A DNA stretch of 64,000 nt, from positions 186,001 to 250,000 of the forward strand of contig NZ_JACSKA010000003.1 of NCBI RefSeq assembly GCF_018617385.1, given 5' to 3'. Source of the DNA: Exiguobacterium sp018617385 (GTDB lineage Bacteria > Bacillota > Bacilli > Exiguobacteriales > Exiguobacteriaceae). Numbering within the stretch: the stretch's first letter is position 1; every line of letters begins with the position of its first letter. This document shows positions 49,515 through 57,000 of the stretch, piece after piece. The translations under genes were made by a program, and so were the position numbers. The notes under the pieces were generated by a model. That model had not been told where the DNA came from. It was given only the letters and a program-made list of their open reading frames with translations, and searched no databases.

Positions 49515-50213
49515 ATGTGGAAAGAACGCATCCGTTCGTGGGTCCCAAACTCCTTTACGTTCGGAAATTTATTTTGTGGTGTCGTCGCCATCGTCTACGC
49601 CGCTCGTGGTGACTTCTCGAACGCCACATTGTTGATCATCATCGCGATGATGCTCGACAGTTTGGACGGGCGCCTCGCCCGTATGCTCGGAGTCGCTGGC
49701 GATTTCGGAAAGGAATTGGACTCACTCGCTGACATCGTCACGTTCGGGGTCGCACCGGCGATGCTCGCTTATTACACCTTCTTTATTGATTACGGCAATT
49801 ATGGATTGTTTTTCGCGGCACTCTTCCCGCTATTCGGCGCCTATCGCCTGGCTCGCTTCAATTTATCTGCGACAAACGTTGCAGCGAGTTACTTCTCTGG
49901 TGTCCCGATTACAGCCGCCGGGGGACTTCTCGCTGTCATCACGACGTTCGGTGACCGCGTCAGCGAACTGTTGACACCGATTTTCTTCACGGGGCTCGCC
50001 CTGTTGATGGTCAGCCGTGTTCGCATCCCGAGTTTTAAAGATGTACCATTGCCACGTCACTCGTTCATCATTACCATCAGTCTCGTCTATGTGACGTATA
50101 TGATGTTCGCCCGTTGGAAAGAATGGCCGACGTTTTGGTTCATCGCCGTCCCGTTCTATGTCTTATTCATCGCCTTCTCATTCGTGAAAAGACGGAAACG
50201 GATGGCCAATTGA
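49515..50213 (+). CDS. pssA: CDP-diacylglycerol-serine O-phosphatidyltransferase
   Basis: A 232-residue membrane enzyme with about eight helices that makes phosphatidylserine, the substrate of Psd. The CDP-alcohol phosphotransferase motif is DGRLARMLGVAGDFGKELD (about residues 52-70, with the final Asp three residues later at LAD), matching DGxxAR-x8-Gx3Dx3D. Preceded by GGGGGCAAA; probably co-transcribed with ybaK. Ends at a terminator. Confidence 0.95.
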   Translation: MWKERIRSWVPNSFTFGNLFCGVVAIVYAARGDFSNATLLIIIAMMLDSLDGRLARMLGVAGDFGKELDSLADIVTFGVAPAMLAYYTFFIDYGNYGLFFAALFPLFGAYRLARFNLSATNVAASYFSGVPITAAGGLLAVITTFGDRVSELLTPIFFTGLALLMVSRVRIPSFKDVPLPRHSFIITISLVYVTYMMFARWKEWPTFWFIAVPFYVLFIAFSFVKRRKRMAN

Positions 50214-50214
50214 G

Positions 50215-50241
50215 AGTCTCGTTCAGCGAGGCTCTTTTTTG
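50215..50241 (+). terminator. Rho-independent terminator
   Basis: A stem GAGTCTCG/CGAGGCTC with one mismatch (50215-50222 and 50228-50235) is followed by TTTTTT, after pssA. Confidence 0.8.
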
Positions 50242-50301
50242 TACATGCATTTGTTAGACGAAGACTTCGATGAGCTTTAGAATGAAAGAAGAGGTGATGG
50301 A

Positions 50302-51051
50302 ATGAAAGTGTATCCGTTTATTTGGAAATGGTTTATTGTTTGGTATTTCATTGGGTTGATTTTAGTTGGATTCGACCTGCTTCCGCCTTGGCTAGAATGG
50401 GCAAACCCCGTCTTTTTATGGCTAGCCGGCGCGATTGGCGGAACGATTCTTTATCAAGGGATCCGGCAAGGTGCTTGGATTGTTCCGTTTATTTTCTTCG
50501 GTTCAATCGCCGTCGAGACTCTCGGTGTGAAGACAGGGTTCCCGTTCAGCGAATACGTCTACGCTGAGGCGTTCGGTCCGACAGTGTTTGGAGTCCCTGT
50601 CACAATCGGTGCGGCGTGGCTTGCCGTGATTGGATCTAGTTTTGCCGTGGCCCGTCTCTTTCCATTCCGCCACAATATTTTATGGCTCGTCCCAATTCTC
50701 GCCGTATGGCTCGATATGGCAATCGATCCGGTGGCGGCAAATGTGAAAGGCTACTGGGAATGGGCGAATGACGGCTTATATTATGATATCCCGACACAAA
50801 ACTTCATCGGTTGGTTCGGGTTATCCCTTATTTTCTCATGGTTGTTACAGCGTCACGAACGAGCTATTGATTCCTTGTTCATCCAGCACGGCGTCTATTT
50901 GTTCGTCATGCTTCACGCGCTCTTCGGTGTCACGGCTGTCAATGCCGGTCTCTATGGCATCGGGCTCCTCAGCATCCTCACATCCGGAGTGATTCTACTT
51001 GAAAGGAGAGGTCGCGATGATCGAGTCACACAAAAAGAAATGGTTCAATAA
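50302..51051 (+). CDS. cruF: Carotenoid biosynthesis protein, CruF-like (carotenoid hydratase)
   Basis: A 249-residue polytopic membrane protein (about seven helices) of the DUF422/Caroten_synth family to which CruF and bisanhydrobacterioruberin hydratase belong. Polar motifs in helices are ETLGVKTGFPFSEYVYAEAFG (about residues 72-92), WLDMAIDPVAA (about 136-146) and GYWEWANDGLYYDIPTQNFIGWF. Family members add water to a terminal double bond of acyclic carotenoids. Here it opens an operon with an acyltransferase, glycosyltransferase and oxidase, consistent with making the tertiary hydroxyl that is then glycosylated. RBS GAGGTGATGG. Confidence 0.82.
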   Translation: MKVYPFIWKWFIVWYFIGLILVGFDLLPPWLEWANPVFLWLAGAIGGTILYQGIRQGAWIVPFIFFGSIAVETLGVKTGFPFSEYVYAEAFGPTVFGVPVTIGAAWLAVIGSSFAVARLFPFRHNILWLVPILAVWLDMAIDPVAANVKGYWEWANDGLYYDIPTQNFIGWFGLSLIFSWLLQRHERAIDSLFIQHGVYLFVMLHALFGVTAVNAGLYGIGLLSILTSGVILLERRGRDDRVTQKEMVQ

Positions 51052-51715
51052 TGTATTCTCAACATTCGTAAGGGAACGTCAGATTCGTCCAACGTTTCAT
51101 AATATTTTTATTCGAACCGATGATATCCCTACGCCTGGTTTAATCTTAAGTACGCACAGTGCTTGGTGGGATGGACTCGTCATGTATATGGTGAATGAAC
51201 ATTTTTTGAGACATGACATCCATGTGTTGATGGACGAGGACGGACTACGTCGCTTCCCGTTTTTTCGACACCTCGGTGCCTTTTCGGTGAAAAAAGGTAG
51301 TCTCTCCGATGTACGGGCCTCCCTGGCTTATGCGAATGAATTGCTCACGTCCGGGAAATCCGTCTGGATGTTCCCTCAAGGACAAGAGATGCCGCAGGAA
51401 CTTCGACCTGTCGAAATCGAATCGGGCGCGACATTGTTACTGAACGATCGGCCCGTCCAGTTATGCGCCATGTACTATTCGTTTGAGAACCATGCGGAAC
51501 CCCTCGTATATGTCCGCTTTCGAACAGTAGTCGTGACATCGACGACGCGGCGAGCTCAAAAGCAGGAAATCGCGCAAGCACTTGAAGCGCTCTATGATGA
51601 TGTGCGACAAGACGCCATCATACGGTCTGATGCCTATATCCCGCTCTTTCGACCACGTCGCAATCTGGCTGAATGGACAGAAACGATGTTCCGACTCGGG
51701 AGGGAACGCTCATGA
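51017..51715 (+). CDS. PlsC-type acyltransferase of the carotenoid operon
   Basis: A 232-residue 1-acyl-glycerol-3-phosphate acyltransferase-like protein. The catalytic HxxxxD motif is HSAWWDGL near residue 47, and the second block FPQGQEMP near residue 118 corresponds to the family FPEGTR. It lacks a strong transmembrane anchor. It probably esterifies the sugar of a glycosylated carotenoid, the role of CrtO in staphyloxanthin synthesis, though direct homology to CrtO is not claimed. ATG 51017 follows GGAGAGG; the gene overlaps cruF by 35 bases and the glycosyltransferase by 4. Confidence 0.82.
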   Translation: MIESHKKKWFNNVFSTFVRERQIRPTFHNIFIRTDDIPTPGLILSTHSAWWDGLVMYMVNEHFLRHDIHVLMDEDGLRRFPFFRHLGAFSVKKGSLSDVRASLAYANELLTSGKSVWMFPQGQEMPQELRPVEIESGATLLLNDRPVQLCAMYYSFENHAEPLVYVRFRTVVVTSTTRRAQKQEIAQALEALYDDVRQDAIIRSDAYIPLFRPRRNLAEWTETMFRLGRERS

Positions 51716-52779
51716 TCTTATGGATGCTCACCCTCTCAATGTTTATCTTTACCCTGATCAATCTATTGTTCTTGAGACCGCTCGCCGAACCAGGACGCAC
51801 ACCGGCGACAGCCGTCTGCATCCCGATGCGCAATGAGTCTCGTCACGTCGATCGACTGATTTCAAATTTAAAGCAGGCGATACCGGATGGGACTCAAGTT
51901 TATATCTACGAGGACCGCTCCGAGGATGATACATATGAAAAATTGAATCGCGCAATCGGTAACGATACCCGATTTACCGTCATCCAAGGCATCCCTTTGC
52001 CTCATGACTGGGCCGGGAAAGTTCATGCCTGTCATCAACTCGCCTCACACACGACTGAACCGTACCTACTCTTTCTAGATGCGGACGTCACGATCGATTC
52101 GAGCTTTATCGCCCGCATGCATGCCACGCTCGCTCGAGAGCAGGCCGTTTTTTTATCAGGCTTCCCTCAATTTCCGACGTCCACATTTCTCGGGAAATTG
52201 TTGATTCCGATGCAACACGTGCTCATCGCTCAACATCTGCCTTTGTTTTGGCGTAAAGTGAAACACCCCGCATTTGCCGCGGCAAATGGCATGAACGTAC
52301 TCGTCGAGCGGAGCAGCTACGAGGAAGTGGGCGGGCATGCTGCCATTCGAACGTCGTTGATTGATGATATCGATTTATGTCGAACGTTCAAACGTCATCA
52401 AAAAGTCACGTCACTCGTACAAGTCTCCCCGTTCATCTCATGCGACATGTATGAAACGAATGAAGAAGTGTGGACCGGGTTTTCAAAGAACGTATTCAAG
52501 GGAATGAATGAATCAGTAGGACTCGCCTTGTACTTCATGACATATTACGGCGTCCAGTTGACGGCTATGCTCGCTTGGATCTTTTCACCGAGTTGGCAGA
52601 CGATTAGTGCAGCTCTTTTCGTACTCCTCGCGCGTCTCGCTGTCGATCTGAAATCAAATGGAGCCGGTACATGGTACCATCCACTCAGTTTAATCGCTTA
52701 TTTGACCTTACTCGGGAACGCCGTCATTCGTAAATGGAGACGGTTGCCCATCACGTGGAAAGGTCGTCACTATTCCTAA
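51712..52779 (+). CDS. crtQ: Carotenoid glycosyltransferase, CrtQ-like (GT2)
   Basis: A 355-residue membrane-bound GT2 glycosyltransferase. N-terminal helix (about 1-19), then CIPMRNESRHVDRLISNL, YIYEDRSEDDT, the DxD motif LFLDADVTIDSSF and HAAIRTSLIDDIDLCRTF, and two or three C-terminal helices ending WKGRHYS, very like the end of Staphylococcus CrtQ. It should transfer glucose to a hydroxy- or carboxy-carotenoid. ATG 51712 overlaps the acyltransferase stop codon (ATGA) with GGGAGGG upstream. Confidence 0.88.
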   Translation: MILWMLTLSMFIFTLINLLFLRPLAEPGRTPATAVCIPMRNESRHVDRLISNLKQAIPDGTQVYIYEDRSEDDTYEKLNRAIGNDTRFTVIQGIPLPHDWAGKVHACHQLASHTTEPYLLFLDADVTIDSSFIARMHATLAREQAVFLSGFPQFPTSTFLGKLLIPMQHVLIAQHLPLFWRKVKHPAFAAANGMNVLVERSSYEEVGGHAAIRTSLIDDIDLCRTFKRHQKVTSLVQVSPFISCDMYETNEEVWTGFSKNVFKGMNESVGLALYFMTYYGVQLTAMLAWIFSPSWQTISAALFVLLARLAVDLKSNGAGTWYHPLSLIAYLTLLGNAVIRKWRRLPITWKGRHYS

Positions 52780-52805
52780 GCAGACGTCTAAAGGGGGACA
52801 ATTGT

Positions 52806-54272
52806 ATGAAACAAATCGTAGTGATTGGAGCTGGACTCGGTGGACTCAGCGCCGCCGTCACATTAGCAGCACGAGGGTATGACGTCACGGTCATTGAAAA
52901 GAATGAACATGTCGGTGGTAAACTCATGCCCATCATCACCGACGGTCACCGGTTCGACTTCGGTCCGAATACGATCACGATGCCGGACGTATTTCGTTCG
53001 GTCATTCGAAATAGTGGGGCCAATCCGGATGACTATTTTGAGTTAGTCAAGCTCGACCAACATACGGTCAATCACTACTCAGACGGCTCATCCTTCACGT
53101 TCAGTGCAGACCGGGCAAAGCTTGAGGTCGAAGTACGGCGTTTGACCGGTGACCAGTTGAAACACAATCAGATGCGTGCCTATCTTGATGAAGCGGAAAA
53201 GCTGTTCGAGATTGCGAATAAGCGTTTCTTCACACAAATGGACACAAAGTTGGATCCCGGTCTTTGGGCGGACATGGTCAAAGTACATCCACTTCAAAGT
53301 TTGCACGCCCTTCACAAGAAATATTTTCAGGACCCACGCATCATTCAGGCGCTCGACCGCTATGCGACGTACATTGGCAGCAGCCCATACGTGACACCAG
53401 GCACGTTCGCCCTCATCGCACATTTGGAATTGAATGAAGGCGTCTATTTTGCGAAAGGCGGAAACTGGAATATCGCAAAAGGATTCGCTAAACGGGCGAG
53501 CGAACTCGGCGTGACGTTCCGTCTCGGTCATGAAGTGACAAAGATTGATGTGTTGAACGGAAAAGCACATGAGGTCGTCGTCGATGACCAGGAAGTCATC
53601 TCGTGTGACGCCGTTCTTCTCAACGGTGAACTCTTGACGCAATACCCACGACTCGTCGACGCAAAAGACCGACCATCTTTCCCGGTCCCGACACGCGACA
53701 CGGTCGAACCTTCCATTTCCGCATTCGTCATGATGGTCGGATTGTCCAAACGATTGAACCTGGCACACCATAACGTCTATTTCTCAGACGACTATGAACG
53801 GGAATTCCAAGCACTCTTCCAAGAAGAGCGGTATGCGGACGAGCCGACAATCTATATTTCAAATTCCTCCGCCACCGATCCGTCGATGGGCGAGGCAGGA
53901 GACAACCTGTTCATCCTCGTCAATGCGCCGGCACATCTGACCGAAATTGATGCAGACACATATGAGCATTTGATTCGCAGACGCTTACGAATGTTCGGTG
54001 TGGATTGGGAAGAAGAAGAGGTGCTCTACCATAAACGGGTGACCCCACAAGATTTGACCCGTGATTTTTATGCGTACTATGGGGCACTTTATGGCACATC
54101 GGCCAACTCGAAAAAAGGAGCGTTTTTCCGTCCTGCACCGCGGTCGACAGACGTATCGAACATCTGGTTTGCTGGTGGTTCGACTCATCCTGGCGGTGGC
54201 AGTCCGATGGTGACGCTTTCAGGACAATTCGCTGCACGCTCGATGTTAGAGGACATACCTCTGACAATATGA
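52806..54272 (+). CDS. crtP: CrtP/CrtNb-like carotenoid oxidase (FAD, phytoene desaturase family)
   Basis: A 488-residue FAD enzyme of the CrtI/CrtN family. The dinucleotide motif GAGLGGLSAAVTLAARGYDVTVIEKN opens the protein; FGPNTITMPDVFR follows; the C-terminal FAGGSTHPGGGSPMVTLSGQ is the form seen in diaponeurosporene oxidase CrtP. It probably oxidises the terminal methyl of the C30 polyene to an aldehyde or acid. ATG 52806 follows AAGGGGG. It ends the plus-strand operon; no terminator is seen before the one at 54630, so its mRNA may include the hairpin-rich region. Confidence 0.86.
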   Translation: MKQIVVIGAGLGGLSAAVTLAARGYDVTVIEKNEHVGGKLMPIITDGHRFDFGPNTITMPDVFRSVIRNSGANPDDYFELVKLDQHTVNHYSDGSSFTFSADRAKLEVEVRRLTGDQLKHNQMRAYLDEAEKLFEIANKRFFTQMDTKLDPGLWADMVKVHPLQSLHALHKKYFQDPRIIQALDRYATYIGSSPYVTPGTFALIAHLELNEGVYFAKGGNWNIAKGFAKRASELGVTFRLGHEVTKIDVLNGKAHEVVVDDQEVISCDAVLLNGELLTQYPRLVDAKDRPSFPVPTRDTVEPSISAFVMMVGLSKRLNLAHHNVYFSDDYEREFQALFQEERYADEPTIYISNSSATDPSMGEAGDNLFILVNAPAHLTEIDADTYEHLIRRRLRMFGVDWEEEEVLYHKRVTPQDLTRDFYAYYGALYGTSANSKKGAFFRPAPRSTDVSNIWFAGGSTHPGGGSPMVTLSGQFAARSMLEDIPLTI

Positions 54273-54299
54273 ACATTTTGTGAACGCGAGTTTCGACAC

Positions 54300-54328
54300 T
54301 TGTCGACAATTGAAAGACGTGATAATAT
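54300..54328 (+). promoter_or_regulatory. Promoter of the putative C-rich-loop RNA
   Basis: TTGTCG (54300-54305) and TAATAT (54323-54328) are 17 bases apart, and TGA directly before the -10 gives an extended TGn element. Transcription would begin near 54334-54337, exactly at the first arm of the 5' closing helix. Confidence 0.5.
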
Positions 54329-54334
54329 CATATT

Positions 54335-54664
54335 CGAGTTCAAGCAGTTCTGTAACGTTTGTTACACCTGTAGCGATCGAATGGCTTCCCCGAGCCTCAT
54401 CGCGTTTTGAACTTGTCACACCCGAGAAAAAGTGATGAGCGAGTTTCCCCACTCGTATCCCGTAGTTGAGACAGCTTGCGTATGATGTTCCCCCTTAGTC
54501 CATCAAGCATCCTGTTTCGACGAAGATGTCCCAACTGATTCATTCCCCATGAATCCCGGCACATCTTTAGGGCTTCATCACAAACCGATTCATTCATTTC
54601 CCCGATGAATGAATCACATAACGCTTACGCCACTTTTGGTCCCCCGCCAAAAGTGGTTTTTTTT
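54335..54664 (+). ncRNA. Putative regulatory RNA with serial C-rich hairpin loops
   Basis: About 330 nt. A closing helix CGAGTTCAA/TTGAACTTG (54335-54343 with 54407-54415) contains hairpin TGTAAC/GTTACA and a GCGAT/ATCGC + GGCT/AGCC stem with loop TCCCCG (54387-54392). Next CGAGT/ACTCG with loop TTCCCC (54445-54450); TGATG/CATCA with loop TTCCCCCTTAGTC (54488-54500); AAGATGT/ACATCTT enclosing GATTCAT/ATGAATC with loop TCCCC (54544-54548); GATTCATTCAT/ATGAATGAATC with loop TTCCCCG (54598-54604); and the terminator stem with loop TCCCCCG (54640-54646). All six exposed loops carry at least CCCC, complementary to Shine-Dalgarno sequences. It could be independent or the processed 3' UTR of crtP. 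Structure and repeated loop motif are seen; function is inferred. Confidence 0.6.
54630..54664 (+). terminator. Strong terminator of the putative RNA / crtP operon
   Basis: A 10-bp perfect stem CCACTTTTGG/CCAAAAGTGG (54630-54639 and 54646-54655) with a C-rich loop is followed by nine or more T residues. Confidence 0.95.
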
Positions 54665-54668
54665 ACGC

Positions 54669-54700
54669 AAAAAACTGTAGACGCCATCAAGCGTCTACAG
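54669..54700 (-). terminator. Terminator of the crtM operon
   Basis: A 10-bp perfect stem CTGTAGACGC/GCGTCTACAG (54675-54684 and 54691-54700) with AAAAAA on the left terminates minus-strand transcription after crtM. Confidence 0.95.
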
Positions 54701-54713
54701 GGAATCAGATTGC

Positions 54714-55553
54714 TTATAGTTTTGCCAACAACTTTCCTTTTTGTAAGGTCGATACGTATGCTCGCTTCGTGAAGACGTCATGCCGATTCGCACGTGCCGC
54801 ATCAAGGATCCCTTCATAGAGAAGAGCTGCTGCCTGGACCGGCTTTCGACTCGCGAGTGGGTACAGATGATGGGTTTCCCGTGCCCGTGCATACAAGAAC
54901 TCTGCTCGACTCGCCAAGGCCTCCCATAAATCGATAAAGACAGAGGTCACTTCTCGTTGTTGTAACATCTCTTCACTCACACCGTACTGACGCATCATCG
55001 TACGTGGTAAATAGATGCGGTCTCGATTCAAATCTTCACCGACATCTCGTAAAATGTTGGTCAGCTGCATCGCAATGCCAAGGTCGATGGCGCCTTGTCT
55101 TAGCTGACGTGTCGTCGCTTCGTCCTGATTTGGGACCAGGATCGGGAGGAGCATCAAGCCGACCGTACTCGCTGCATAATAGCTATACTGCTCGGTCTCT
55201 TCGAGCGTCTCATACCGCGACTTATGTAAGTCCCATTTCATCCCTTCCGCCAACTCAAAGAATGGTTCGACGTCCATGTCATAGCGTTTCCATACATCAC
55301 GAAGGGCAACCCATAATGCTTCATCTAGGTCGTAACCCGCTAAAAAGCGGTCGAAGTCATGCAAAAACGCTGCCAAACTCTCTTCTGGACGGTCTGATTC
55401 ATCGACCGCATCATCGAGAGTGCGACAGAACGTATATACGGCCATGACCGCTTGACGGTCTGGTTTTGAGAGCAAAGAGAAGGCCCGATAAAAGGTCAAC
55501 GAGCCCTTCTTCATGATTTCCTCACATTGACGATACGCTTCTTGTGTCGTCAC
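54714..55553 (-). CDS. crtM: Dehydrosqualene (C30) / phytoene synthase, CrtM-like
   Basis: A 279-residue head-to-head prenyl synthase. The two Asp-rich motifs are DDAVDESDR (residues about 47-55) and LRDVGEDLNRDRIYLP (about 167-182), with VYTFCRTLDD and YYAASTVGLMLLP. It condenses two farnesyl diphosphates to 4,4'-diapophytoene if C30, as the company of CrtN and CrtP suggests; length and motifs alone do not exclude C40. The start is GTG 55553, preceded by GGGGG; it overlaps crtN by 32 bases. Last gene of the minus-strand carotenoid operon. Confidence 0.92.
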   Translation of the reverse strand: MTTQEAYRQCEEIMKKGSLTFYRAFSLLSKPDRQAVMAVYTFCRTLDDAVDESDRPEESLAAFLHDFDRFLAGYDLDEALWVALRDVWKRYDMDVEPFFELAEGMKWDLHKSRYETLEETEQYSYYAASTVGLMLLPILVPNQDEATTRQLRQGAIDLGIAMQLTNILRDVGEDLNRDRIYLPRTMMRQYGVSEEMLQQREVTSVFIDLWEALASRAEFLYARARETHHLYPLASRKPVQAAALLYEGILDAARANRHDVFTKRAYVSTLQKGKLLAKL

Positions 55554-57000
55554 GATGCATTGCCCCCATTTCTTCTTCCATTTTTTTCACAAGTAATTGT
55601 GACCCAATCATGACGATGGGTACGCCACCACATGGATGGACGGATGCACCCACCGCATAAAGACGTTCGATTTTTGGGAAGGGTCTCGCCTGTGGTTTGA
55701 AGGCGGCCGACTGGGATAACTTCGGTGCAATCCCAAAACTTCCTCCCTCGAACAATCCGAATCGCTCAGCATCCATCGGTGTCCGGACTTTCATCTCGAT
55801 GACACGTTCACGAAAATCAGGTAGGAATGCTTCGATTCTTCCTAATAGATGTTCGATTGTCCCCTGTGACTCAAAGTCTTCCCGCTCCAATTTTCGCGGA
55901 ACCGGGACAAGAACATATAATACGCTCGTTCCTTCTGGCGCAAGGGTCGCATCCATTCGCGATGGATTAAAGGTGTACATCGCTGGATACTCACTTAGTT
56001 TACCATCCTCGAAGATCGTACGCATCGATCCTTCAAAATCATTCGGCAAATCGAATTGATGAATCGGTAAGTCGAGTTCGCCGTCGACCGTGAAATATAG
56101 AAGCAACGTACCGCTCGACGGTTCATACGTCTTTGGCGTCACACCATCAATCAGTCGCTCCATAAGTGGAAAATCACCGTTCACGACGACGGCATCATAC
56201 GGTACATATTCGTCATTGACCGTGATGCCATTGGCCACCCCGTCCGCGACATGGACACGATTGACGGTAGCGTTCATCACGAAACGAACCCCTCGACGCT
56301 TCAACTCTTGTTCCATTTTCGTCGCTAGCGAGAAATATCCTCCTTTTACATACCAGACTCCTTCTTCTTGTTCACGATAAGGGATGAGTCCATATAAAGA
56401 AGGCGTGGCATAAGGATTTCCACCGATATAGAGGGTCTGCAAACTATAGGCGACACGTAAGCGCTCGTCTTTAAAGAAGCGTTTCATGTTCGCATGCGCC
56501 GTCTCATATGCTTTTAACCGCATGAGAAGGAGAAGCAGTTTAGGCTCGAATAACTCCGTCTTCGAGATATAGCTACGATCTAAAAACGTATCGAAGCCAA
56601 TCCGATACTCTTCTTTCTTTTGGGACATATACTGACGGAAAGCATCTCCTTCACCGAAAGCTCGTTCGATTTCTTCCGCCTGTTTCTCGATTTCTCGATA
56701 TTTAAAAAACGATGTTCCGTCTTGATACCGCAAGCGATAAAGCGGATTGACTTCAATCAACTCTACTTCATGTTCAGGAAGACCCGCTTCAATCAATTGT
56801 TGCTTCAGTTTACTCGGCAATAAGACAATCGTCGGACCTTCATCGACTTTCGCCCCATTATCGAATTCGACGTAGTTCAAGCGTCCACCAACCCGTGCCT
56901 CTTTCTCATAAATCGTGAGTTGAAGTGACGGGTTGCGTTTCGTCAATAAAAGAGCGGCATATAATGTACCGACCCCTGCCCCGACAAAGCTAATATTCAT
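55522..57000 (-). CDS. crtN: Diapophytoene desaturase CrtN
   Basis: A 492-residue FAD-dependent desaturase. The nucleotide motif is FVGAGVGTLYAALLLTKR; DEGPTIVLLPSKLKQ, LQTLYIGGNPYATPSLYGLI and YVKGGYFSLATKMEQELK follow the layout of Staphylococcus CrtN, and the C-terminal FAD motif is VGASVHPCGGVPIVMIGSQ, where a Cys replaces the usual Gly. It introduces the conjugated double bonds into diapophytoene. Overlaps at both ends (4 bases upstream, 32 downstream) show translational coupling. Confidence 0.9.
   Translation of the reverse strand: MNISFVGAGVGTLYAALLLTKRNPSLQLTIYEKEARVGGRLNYVEFDNGAKVDEGPTIVLLPSKLKQQLIEAGLPEHEVELIEVNPLYRLRYQDGTSFFKYREIEKQAEEIERAFGEGDAFRQYMSQKKEEYRIGFDTFLDRSYISKTELFEPKLLLLLMRLKAYETAHANMKRFFKDERLRVAYSLQTLYIGGNPYATPSLYGLIPYREQEEGVWYVKGGYFSLATKMEQELKRRGVRFVMNATVNRVHVADGVANGITVNDEYVPYDAVVVNGDFPLMERLIDGVTPKTYEPSSGTLLLYFTVDGELDLPIHQFDLPNDFEGSMRTIFEDGKLSEYPAMYTFNPSRMDATLAPEGTSVLYVLVPVPRKLEREDFESQGTIEHLLGRIEAFLPDFRERVIEMKVRTPMDAERFGLFEGGSFGIAPKLSQSAAFKPQARPFPKIERLYAVGASVHPCGGVPIVMIGSQLLVKKMEEEMGAMHRDDTRSVSSM

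Larger units (their letters stand above)
54273..54713. other. 441-bp region between the convergent carotenoid operons
   Basis: No convincing protein gene. It contains a promoter-like element (54300-54328), a series of hairpins with C-rich loops ending in a strong plus-strand terminator, and the minus-strand terminator of crtM. Confidence 0.8.

Noticed and set aside
53088..53771. 227-residue open frame on the minus strand inside crtP
   Set aside because: It is fully antisense to a well-supported FAD enzyme gene, has no ribosome binding site and its translation has no recognisable domain.
54397..54597. 66-residue minus-strand frame and other short frames in the crt intergenic region
   Set aside because: No ribosome binding sites, and the frames are interrupted by the hairpins; a non-coding RNA explains the symmetry better.
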